From contig LWCA01000383.1 of NCBI GenBank assembly GCA_001642005.1, positions 1 through 29,448 of the forward strand: 29,448 bases of DNA, read 5' to 3'. This DNA comes from Intoshia linei. Lineage: Eukaryota > Orthonectida > Rhopaluridae. Shown piece by piece: positions 12,175 through 21,180 of the stretch. The notes beneath the pieces were generated by a model, which worked only from the letters and a program-made list of their open reading frames with translations, was not told the origin of the DNA and ran no database searches. A program made the position numbers and the translations under genes. The stretch's first letter is position 1; the number at the start of each line of letters is the position of its first letter.

Positions 12175-12876
12175 CAGACATTCTCAACCCTTTTTCGCTG
12201 TGGACCCCAAAAAAAATTAATAATAATGACAATTTTTAATGAATGATTACATTTGAGTGAAACAAATGATGATCAAAAGACATAGAGTACTCTATTTTTG
12301 CGAGATGATAAACTTGATGAACTATAAATATTTACCTTTAACCCGTCAACGTTCCCAAAATGTAACATGTTTTCAGGTATGGTTTACAGTACATTATTAA
12401 TTGTTTACTACATATTTTATCAAATATATAAAAATTCTATATTATCTATCTTCCCTGTAAACAATTTATATTTTATTTTATATTCTTTGGTTGATGTTTC
12501 ATAGAATTATGAATATTGACTGATTTTTTATCCCATTTTCAATTTGAAATTTTAATTGAAATTTTTACAATTTTAAAGCTTTTTTTATGACTAGAAACTT
12601 GGCTTGGTCATAAATTTTAATAAAATAATTAAATAAAAACGCTGCTCTTAAAATAGAACAATGGAGGTTTACCAATAAGTTTTTACACTTGTAAGTAATT
12701 TAATTCATTACCAAAGAATTTACTTTTACATGATTTAGACGCTTTATTTAGTATTTCTGAGTGGTTATGTTTTAAAAACGACTTTATGTTACTGAAAATG
12801 TCTATAATATGTAATAAATGTATATAATTTTCATAGACCCCCAAAAAAGTGCTGTGGACCCCGTTAAGAATGGCTG
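12175..12876. mobile_element. Non-autonomous hAT element with 8-bp target duplication
   Basis: The left end reads CAGACATTCTCAACCC. The reverse complement of the right end reads CAGCCATTCTTAAC, the TIR style typical of hAT elements. Both sides are flanked by an identical 8-bp sequence, CTGTATAC (12167-12174 and 12877-12884), the target-site length of hAT. A CTGTGGACCCC motif follows each end in subterminal position. The 702-bp interior has no coding frame. It sits 26 bp beyond the target TA of the preceding mariner element. Confidence 0.9.
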
Positions 12877-12884
12877 CTGTATAC

Positions 12885-14113
12885 CAATATATACACTGTA
12901 TTAATATAACAATTAAAAAAAATATGGAAACTACTCTGAAACCGTTTAATTTTTTTTTTATTTTTAAAACTTATTTGTTATAATTAGGGTAATTTTTTTA
13001 TTGCCTTTATAATAATAAAAAAAAAAAACTGACCTAAAATTAAATTTAGTGACTTTATCTGACCTTAAAATGCTTTTTTTGTTTTTATGGTTAATATCAA
13101 CTGAATCTACCGTACATGAAACCATCCTTTCGTAGGCCTTAAATTAAATCAATACAATATTTAATAGACCTTAATTTTAATATTCGCATTGACCCGAGCA
13201 TGATGGTGTCGGTCACTTTACACAATAAATTAATAAATAAAACTTAAAATAAGCAATATTTATAACCATATAACTGCAAATGAAACAAACGATGTAAATC
13301 TTATTGTGCGATGTTAGAGATATTGAAAATTATCAATGTTTATTGTAGTATAACATAATATATTTCTTAACATTATCTGGTAAAAATTTCCTGTTTAATT
13401 AAAAATGTTTTTAACAAACTCAAACTCCGTTCAACTCTATTTGTAGTAGATGGCTCTTTTCTTAATAGTTTGTATAATGTGGTATTTATTCATTTTTATT
13501 TTTCAAATATAGTACACTATTATAATAGTGTTTATATAATAATATTAATAATATATATTCTTTTGTGATTCAATGGTAACTCAATTTAAACTTAAAAAAA
13601 TGACCTTTTCAAAAAAAATTGAGTTATGGCATTCAAAAAAACTTACTTTATAGCATTTATTGACTTTATAAATTGTTAATTAACTAATTAATAAACATAA
13701 TATTGGTATCAGCTTTTAATTTCGTGCTGATTATCATAAAAAATGGCATTTTGTTATAGAAAACTGCCCTAGTTATAATATAAACTCACGGATAACGAAC
13801 ATATTAAAATTAATTTACTTTGAGATATGAAAAATCATCATTTTATTCAACATGCTTATGTCCCTTCATGATCATATATACCACAACTTGTGTCACACAA
13901 GTGATTGTATATAATATCATTAATAAAAATTATTAAACATGTATTTGTATTTCTAATAATTAAACTTTCATGTAAATATTTATAAAATCAAAGTTTGGTG
14001 TTATTTCCGAGTAGCTGAAAATGATACTGAATTTTTAAGAGATTCTGTTATATATCCTCTCTAAATAAAAACAATATAATTATATATTATAATATCAAAA
14101 GTTTTTTAAACTA
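12885..14113. other. Gene-free region of decayed transposon sequence
   Basis: No intact gene is visible. Apart from the hAT transposase scrap at about 13370-13475, it is AT-rich sequence. Short blocks containing GACCTTAA or GACCTAAA recur (about 13030, 13065, 13170, 13600) and may be subterminal motifs of an old element whose ends I cannot define. Confidence 0.4.
13370..13475 (-). pseudogene. hAT transposase C-terminal scrap
   Basis: On the minus strand a short frame reads LLRKEPSTTNRVERSLSLLK, followed by TFLIKQEIFTR and then stops. This resembles the C-terminal hAT dimerisation domain, in which a serine/threonine-rich turn is followed by ERSFS-LK. Only this motif remains and nothing upstream is readable, so it is a very old remnant. 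The call rests on one motif. Confidence 0.45.
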
Positions 14114-14877
14114 CAGTATAATCCCGTTTTGGGCACATTTTTTGAAAAGTACCCCAAATACTGAGGGTAATCATAAAATTCTGTTATCTATTAAATTAAT
14201 TGAACAATGGTATATTTAATCAGATTAAGAAAGTTGATAATGATTCGTTGATGAGGTACATCACAAAAATAATGTAGTTATTTTAAAAATAGACTTTTAT
14301 AATATTGAAACATGAATAAATAAAATTCAAAATTTGAAAAACTCGGGAACATTGAGACAAGACAATAAAATCTTAGTATATACATAATACCTGATAAAAA
14401 AATGTGACGAAAATTTATTTGATCTATATTAAAATAATCGGTTATCTTATTGGTTTTTTCCCCAAATTAATAGAATTCCTTAATACAATTTAGTAAAAAA
14501 AATCTTTAATTATCTTTAAAATAAAAAGAACAAAATAATTAGGTCTGCTTCTTGACGGTATTTCTTCATCAAAATTAGCATTCATCACTTGATTACTCAA
14601 AAGTGTTACAAGTTCCTTTTTATTCGAGACATTGTTCCTTTACTCGTTGCATAGATTTCGTTCAGATAACTTTTTATCTTAAGGGATTTTAATTTAGTTA
14701 TTTTTATTTTGTCATAATTTAATTTTTGAAAAATATAAAGTGCCCCAAAACGAGGTTTATTTGATACTAATTTATAGTAAATAGTACAAAACACTATGAA
14801 ACTAACACGACATTGAAAAAGTTCCAAAAAAGCGATGGTGGCCACTGCCAAAGTTCGCCCAAACCGGGGTCGGACTG
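14114..14877. mobile_element. TA-flanked transposon remnant, repeated ends
   Basis: The left end, CAGTATAATCCCGTTTTGGG (after TA 14112-14113), pairs with the reverse complement of the right end, CAGTCCGACCCCGGTTTGGG (before TA 14878-14879). A second, shorter copy of the motif occurs inside each end (TACCCCAAATACTGAGG near 14150; GCCCCAAAACGAGG near 14743). Length 764 bp, no transposase recognisable. TA target and CAGT ends place it in the Tc1/mariner/pogo group; which branch is unclear. It ends 88 bp from the POC5 stop codon. Confidence 0.75.
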
Positions 14878-14965
14878 TATTAATGTCTTAAAAATGTTTA
14901 GATTATTTAAAAAACGTTCTGAATATATGAAAAATAGACATTTGACTATTTAAAATGTTAAAAAT

Positions 14966-16077
14966 TCAAATTACATATTTATGGGCAGGAATAGTAATAA
15001 CAGATTCATCCGCACGTAAGATATGTTTATCGTATAGGTTTGCATGGATAATTTTTTCCTTGGTACGCACGAGACTGTCTCGTTTGCTTGGTATTGTTAA
15101 TTCAATTGATTGATGATTTTCAATATTTTGAGGAATTATTTTGTCGGTGTGTCCTATATCACTCAATGCTTTTCCAAAACTTAATTTATCGTCATTTTTA
15201 TTTTTCAAAAGAGATATAGCTTCAATGTTCAAAGCACACAAACCGCGCATAAACGTAGATTTTATTGATTCATTTTCGTCATTTTTTTTATTCATCAAAG
15301 TTTCCATTTTTTGTTGCAATTCATTCAAAATGGTGTCTTTAATTTTACATTGTTCAATCAATTTTTGTCTATCAGCACGAACTTTGCGGTGAATATAATT
15401 TTTCCATTTTTGCAAATATTTTCGTTTAATTCTCTGCTTATGCTTCCAAATTAAAAAATAAACACACTTTTCACGGCATTTTCTCAATGTATGTTTGTTA
15501 AACCATTCATAAAAACACTTTTGTTTCAAAAATTGCATTTTTTTACTTTTTAAATTTGCACTCAATTGTTGGGTATTTTTGTTCAATTTATCAATTTCTT
15601 CATGGTAATCACATGACTCGATATTTTTTATTCGTAAATTATTTTCCAATTGGTCAATTTTTTTCCGATCTCTAAATAAAAATGTGAAAAGTTACGTAGG
15701 CATTACGTTTTAGTTTGATTGTATATTATATTTCTGGAGAAAGACAACAATCGAGAATAGGCCAAAGAATACTCTTTCTATAAATTAATATAATAATTAA
15801 TACAAAAAATCTTAACCATAAACGATTTTTCAAATTTAGCATAGTTTTCATTAAAACAGAGCTTCATGTTATCCATTTCGCATGAAACATTATCTTGAAC
15901 ATAACAGTCCAATTCATCGGGGGAGTGTTCATTTTTCTTGATATCAGCAACATCTTTCATCGAATTTACATCTATTTTATCAACCTCATTTATTGTATCA
16001 TAATCTACCTCAGTTGCAGATAAAATTTCTGTTTCTACTAAATCATAAATTTATATCTAAACAATATCACCTTCCAT
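14966..16077 (-). CDS. POC5: Centriolar protein POC5-like
   Basis: Predicted exons, 5' to 3' on the minus strand: 16071-16077, 15817-16037, 15707-15777, 14966-15671, giving 334 aa. The last exon contains Sfi1-like centrin-binding repeats (FLKQKCFYEWFNKHTLRK; CVYFLIWKHKQRIKRK; YLQKWKNYIHRKV), each built on an aromatic/W core. Then comes FMRGLCALNIEAISLLKN, which matches the conserved block MRGVCALNLEAM of POC5. POC5 binds centrin inside the centriole and is needed for its elongation. At 334 aa it is much shorter than human POC5 (575 aa), mostly through loss of disordered flanks. The 7-nt first exon (ATG plus four bases) is inferred from frame and a 33-bp intron and is the weakest part. A transposon remnant lies 88 bp downstream. 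Confidence 0.8.
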
Positions 16078-16996
16078 AAAATTCTTTAAAATTAAATATT
16101 TACAAGTTTCTATAGTTTAACATCTCTGTTTTCGGTAACTTGACATTAAACTATTGTACATATTTTTTTATTTTATGTTTTTTACTTACTGTTACATTAA
16201 GCCATGTCTAAAATCTTATCAACTCAAAATTGATAAAAAATAAAATCATTTTGTACCAAAGTTTATAGAATAGTTGGGAATCGTTGAATAGATTTTTGTA
16301 CGTCTGTAGTATATTCATTAAAAATTAAAATGGTAAATAAAAAATTATTTCAAATTATTTTTTTTGTTATACAAATTGTATCAATTTTTAACATTTGATG
16401 TTTGTGGTTACGTTGAGCAATTTGTACCTAAAAACTATGTTGTGTTGCGGTAAAATCATGAATAAACATTAAACAGAAAAACTTTAATAACTTTAAATAA
16501 TATTTACATACAGTGGTCGCTCTCTAAATTGAACACTAACTGCAAAAAAATGGGTGGTGTTTAAGTTTTAGAGATTGAACAGTGTTCAATAAACACGGTA
16601 GTTAATTATTTCATACTATATTTATGGTGAAATTTATGAAAAAAATCAAAATTTTAATATAAATGAATTGTTCAAATTGAAAAAATCACATTTTCTTATA
16701 AATTTCTTAAATTATATCGAAAATTAATTAAATTACAACAAATTTATATGAAAAATCACAATAAATTGTGTTCACGTTCAAGAGCGGGAATGTATATTCT
16801 TACCATGTACAGTGATCGCTGTGTGTATTTAGATACTGTTCAATTTAGGGAGCGACCACTGTATTCATATCATATGAATCATATGTAATGTTAAATTTAG
16901 AATTCAATAAAAATGAAGTTATAGTTATATAGATATTATATAGTTATAGATACTAAAAGCTATAAACTCATACACTTGTATTTGTAATTAAACATC
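16078..16996. other. Shared upstream region of POC5 and NSRP1
   Basis: This 919-bp stretch separates two divergently transcribed genes and must contain both promoters. It holds the 351-bp MITE at 16511-16861, whose right end is 135 bp from the NSRP1 start codon. Nothing else is recognisable. Confidence 0.6.
16511..16861. mobile_element. Tc1/mariner-type MITE
   Basis: Perfectly placed inverted ends: CAGTGGTCGCTCTCTAAATT at the left and, reverse-complemented, CAGTGGTCGCTCCCTAAATT at the right. About 28 bp match with two differences. Both ends are next to TA (16509-16510 and 16862-16863). The element is 351 bp long with no coding frame. Further partial copies of the end motif inside (about 16568-16590 and 16808-16822) suggest a nested or direct-repeat end structure. 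Confidence 0.9.
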
Positions 16997-18313
16997 ATGC
17001 AAGGTTCACAAAATTCAGGAAAGAAGTAAAATTAAATAGAAACAAAATAATTTACAATTTAATGTACATTATTTTATTTTAGATTTGGTTTATTTACAAA
17101 GAAACAAAAAAAATATGGTGTTACCCTTCCTCCATCGAATATTTTTCGTGATGACTCAGATGATGAAATCGACTCTTCAAATGTACAAAGAAATATTTAA
17201 ATATTTTAATTGTTATTTTAGAAATATTTAAAACCTTTACCTAAAATATGTGCCACGCAAAAAAATATCACTAAAAAGGTACATTGGACAGTTTAAAATT
17301 TGCGTGTAATAGATATAATTAAGTGAAAAATAAGTTTTACTTATCTGTTCTTTAAATCCTAACAAATGAAACTTTTCATAATCCTTTACCATCAGTCTAA
17401 TTTTAAACAAATTGTCAATAAAAATCGACTTTATAATTAACTAAAATGAATTTAGGATAAAATATTAGCAAATGAAGCCCTGAAAGAGGCTGGTCCTTCC
17501 ATTTTTCAATATGATGAAGTTTACGACAATATGGTGGCAGCAAAAAATAAGAAACTAGATTCAATAACTGATAAACATAAAAAAGACAAGGTACCTTGAA
17601 TGATTGATATGTGAATAATTTTATGAATAGTCTAGGTATATTGGAAATTTAGTTAGAGCCGCAAACAAACGAAAATTGGAATTTGAATTACGTCAAGAAC
17701 GAATTATTGAAAAAGAGAGAAAAGAAGAAGGTGACCAATTTCAAGATAAGGAATCTTTCGTCACTAATGCTTGGAAAGAAAAACTAGAAATTTTAAAAAA
17801 AGAAGCTGAACTTGAAAAACAACAAGATTTAGTGGAAGGTATTAGTTTTAATTTTAGTGTACATGATTTATAGAAAGAATGAATGTAAAAAATCAAATGA
17901 ATTTGGGTGGATTTTATCGAAACATTCTTGAAAAAACTACCAACGAAAGAAACATAGACATTACTACCACGTATGGTTAGTTTAATATCAATTTTATTAT
18001 GTTTAGAGAAGAAAATATTCCCAATATACCTGAAAAAGTTGAAGGTGTATCTACTCAGAATCCTGAAAAAGCACGTAAATTTCATCGCAACCATCGTATT
18101 AGACTTGCACTTTTTAATCAAGAAAGCGATGTAAAAAGGTGTGCCGATGGTTCAATTAGTAAAATCATTGATACAAACCAAATAAACTTGGAAGACATGA
18201 TTAAAAAGCACACCAAACATACAGTGAATGATAAATTGGCTTTAGCGCGCATGAAATACTTTGAGAGAAGGCAAGAACTGGTACCTGATATTGTCACTGA
18301 AGATCAGATTTAA
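16997..18313 (+). CDS. NSRP1: Nuclear speckle splicing regulatory protein 1
   Basis: Predicted exons: 16997-17025, 17083-17182, 17222-17278, 17456-17590, 17631-17838, 17874-17975, 18009-18313, giving 311 aa. It follows the NSRP1 order: FGLFTKKQKKYGVTLPPSN, an acidic RDDSDDEIDS, then FQYDEVYDNM (human YEYDSIYDEM), a coiled coil with RYIGNLVRAANKRKLEFELR, the block DKESFVTNAWKEKL, and GGFYRNIL. The C-terminus, DKLALARMKYFERRQ, corresponds to the human SARDRYLARQ motif. NSRP1 is a nuclear-speckle protein affecting splice-site choice. Human NSRP1 is 558 aa; the long RS/charged insert before the C-terminal motif is reduced here. Introns are 33-57 bp except one of 177 bp. The start codon is in a 29-nt first exon that joins in frame (AA|A). 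Confidence 0.9.
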
Positions 18314-18351
18314 ATTGTTTTGCGCATTGTAAATATGTTTAATAAATTTTA
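18314..18351. promoter_or_regulatory. Shared bidirectional poly(A) signal
   Basis: Only 38 bp separate the stop codons of the convergent genes NSRP1 and ANKEF1. In this gap TTTAATAAA (18338-18346) reads AATAAA on the plus strand (18341-18346). On the minus strand the overlapping TTTAAT (18338-18343) reads ATTAAA, the common variant. The only obvious hexamer for each gene is therefore carried by the same nine bases. The transcripts must overlap at their 3' ends. Confidence 0.6.
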
Positions 18352-21015
18352 TCAAGGTTCTTCGTCTTCTTTAATGATTCTCGAAATGGATGATTGAAAA
18401 GGTTTTTCATAATTATCAAAGTCTATGAGCCATCCAAATCGTTTTCGATTGAGTACTCTTTGTTGAATCAATTCTTCTGTAGTATGCTGGTTTATCCAGT
18501 CCTTTTCGATAGTGTGAAGTATGGATTCATCGGCTCCAGTGTTCATTAATGCAAAAGCAGTAATCAAAATAGAATCCAATTTATTTGAAGCAAAATAGTT
18601 TTCAAACCACTCTGCAGAATCTTCAGTCATTTCTTTTGTATCAAACTATGTGTTTTAAAATTTATTAAAAAAACTATTTTACTTTAGACGTTCTTTTTTT
18701 AACTTTCTTGGCAGATTTACTTTTTTTTGGTTTTTTGTCGTTCAAAGGTGGCAGAGAACTCCATTTTTTTGATATTATATCAAATACTCTACTGTCTCCC
18801 CATAGTTGGGCTTCTTCGAATATTGATCTAACTATTAAGATTATAATTATGCAGCTAATTGATACCTTTGTTGCTTTCTAGTTGTAATTTTGCCCCTTTC
18901 GAAATCAAATACATTACTATATCTTCTCTAGAGGTTTCAATGGCTCTATTTAGTGGTGTTGCACCGCTCATAGTTAGTGCGTCAAGGTGAGCCCCATTAT
19001 CTACTAAATATTGAACCATTAACAAACATCCTCCGTGACAAGCAAAATGCAATGGGGTCCAATACATGTTGTCTGATATGTTTATGCTAGCCCTAAAATT
19101 TTTGTTACATTTTAAGTAAGTAATTATTCTTGATTTAATACCCTTTGCTTATTAAATATTTAGCAGTTTCTAAATTCCCTTGATATGCAGCAGCCATAAG
19201 GGGTGTTTTGTAAAATTTATTTCTAAAATTAACATCCACTCCATTTTTAAACGCTAATTGTAAACTATCAATTTCTGTGTATTTTGATGCATCATTTAGC
19301 TTAATGTATTCAGCTTCTGGTTGGTTTAAATACCAAAAACTGTCATCAACCAAAGGATTACTTGGAATATTATCTCTATTGAATCTATTCCTATCTAAAT
19401 TTAAACGTTTAAAAATACAAGTAGTTTATGACCATTTTTATATATTACCCAATTTAGTATATTAAAAAGTTTACCCGTATAATTTTTGTTGTAAATTACA
19501 AACGGCAGATTAGGCGCACAATTATCTACTCGACCTTCTGTGTCTTGAACACAGATTTGCATAGGTATTTTGTTTTTGGATGATTTTGATTTTCCTCCGC
19601 TCTTTTTCTTCTTTTTTTGTTTTGGGAGGTACGACTTATGCAAAAAGGTTCTGTTTACATATTTCCTACCACTCATGAATTCGTAATAATCAACTTTGTG
19701 AGTCAATAATTTATCGTGGGAAGCTATAAGCGATTTTTGGAGATCTAAATCGTCTGGTATGGGAGCACCAAAATCTTGTAATACAATAATAAAATCATCT
19801 TCATTCATTTTGCCAGTTAGAAAGGCTAAACTATCATCGTCGAAACACTCGTATTTTTCAAAAGCTTCGGTAAGCTCTGTATGAATTTGAGTGTAATCGT
19901 ATAGCAAAGTACTCCACATGTTGTCATTAACCTTGGCATAAATTTTTTCAGCTTTCTTACACTCTCGTAATGCCTCTTTATGAGAATTTTCTTTGGCGTA
20001 AAGCTTTGCCGTATAATCTTCAAAATTTTTTAATTTCGGATTACAACCTTAAAAACAATTTACATCCGAATTAGTCTTATTTAAAACCTCTTTGAACTAA
20101 AAATCTACAACACAAATGATGTCCGTTCTTTGAGGCCAAATGTATCGGAGAATCTCCGGAATTGGAAGTAACGTTAAAATTTGCATTGTAGCCTGCTAGC
20201 ATAAACAAACATTCTAGATTACCGACTTCTGCTGCTTCATGACCAGCCATTTTATTCGAACGAGTCTTTGCATTCGGATCTGCTCCATTTTTAAGTAGCA
20301 TTTTTACAATCATCGAAGACCCGGCTCGACAGGCTGCCATGAGAGCTGTGTAACCAGTTTTCTAATAATTTAATTAAGATATACATTCAAACTACCTTGT
20401 TTTGAGCAGCAGCATCGGCGTTTGATTCGATAATGAGTTTACAAATGTCTTCAATTTCATTTGATACAAGACATGCCCTATTGAGTAGTGGGTCACCTAA
20501 AAAGTCAAAAATTTAAAGTAATCAATGAACCTTCATTATCTACAACATTTGGATCTCCCTTACTCAGCAGCAAATTTTCTACGCACTGAAAGTGTCGATT
20601 CGTAGGAGATAGCGTGTAAAAAAGTGTAGCTTGATTATATATTAATTTTAATAAAACAATATTTACTTTTTCCGTAAATATCACACAATTGTGGATCTGC
20701 TCCATACTTTAATAAAATGTTTAGACTTTGAACATGACCCATCATGGCTGAAATAGTCAAAGCACTAAACCCAACTTTGTTTTTAACATTAGGGTCAGCT
20801 TTTAATCGATCCAAAAGTAAAAAAACAATTTCATCATTGTTGTTTTTCGCAGCCACCATTAGAGCATTCAACCCATCACTAGGTTCGATAAAATTTAAAA
20901 TTCCGTTTAATCCATTTTCGACTAGTTTGATTATTTCATCAACCTTATTTTCTCGTACACATTGTATAAGCTTGCAGACTTGAAGAATTTCTATTCGGTC
21001 TTCAGCAATCTTCAT
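18352..21015 (-). CDS. ANKEF1: Ankyrin repeat and EF-hand domain protein 1
   Basis: Predicted exons, 5' to 3' on the minus strand: 20667-21015, 20531-20629, 20396-20496, 20088-20361, 19475-20047, 19142-19394, 18866-19092, 18683-18831, 18352-18645. They total 772 aa against 776 in human. The first ~330 residues are ankyrin repeats (DGLNALMVAAKNNNDEIVF; GYTALMAACRAGSSMIVK; GDSPIHLASKNGHHLCC). A central EF-hand-like region (KMNEDDFIIVLQDFG) is followed by a lysine run and KIPMQICV. A second ankyrin set includes YKTPLMAAAYQGNLETAKYL and MYWTPLHFACHGG. The end, TTEELIQQRVLNRKRFGW then DFDNYEKPFQSSI, matches the human C-terminus. Its molecular role is poorly known; expression links it to ciliated and testis cells. 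Eight introns of 34-80 bp. It meets NSRP1 tail to tail. Confidence 0.93.
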
Positions 21016-21042
21016 AAAATTTAAATTTGTCTATTCCAATTT

Positions 21043-21162
21043 TTATTTAAAAAACAACGCCATTGATATAGCCAAAAATAATGCATACAATGGAAAAACA
21101 CCACGATATTTGAGGATATAGGTCATAAAGAATACAAAGAATATTTTAATCAAATTAAACAA
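21043..21162 (-). CDS. Possible hydrophobic last exon of the stathmin-like gene
   Basis: This stretch is open for 39 codons plus TAA in the phase left by the exon ending at 21190. It encodes a hydrophobic tail (KIFFVFFMTYILKYRGVFPL then YALFLAISMALFFK), which could be one or two membrane segments. The stop codon overlaps an AATAAA on the minus strand. Against it, the intron needed (21163-21189) is 27 bp, below the 33-43 bp usual here, and AT-rich DNA easily gives hydrophobic frames. If real, the gene ends 27 bp before the ANKEF1 start codon. Confidence 0.35.
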   Translation of the reverse strand: MFNLIKIFFVFFMTYILKYRGVFPLYALFLAISMALFFK

Positions 21163-21180
21163 CTAAATAAATGCGACAAA

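Noticed and set aside
14606-14851. 81-codon frame on the minus strand
   Set aside because: It lies entirely within the TA-flanked element and has no transposase motif; probably chance.
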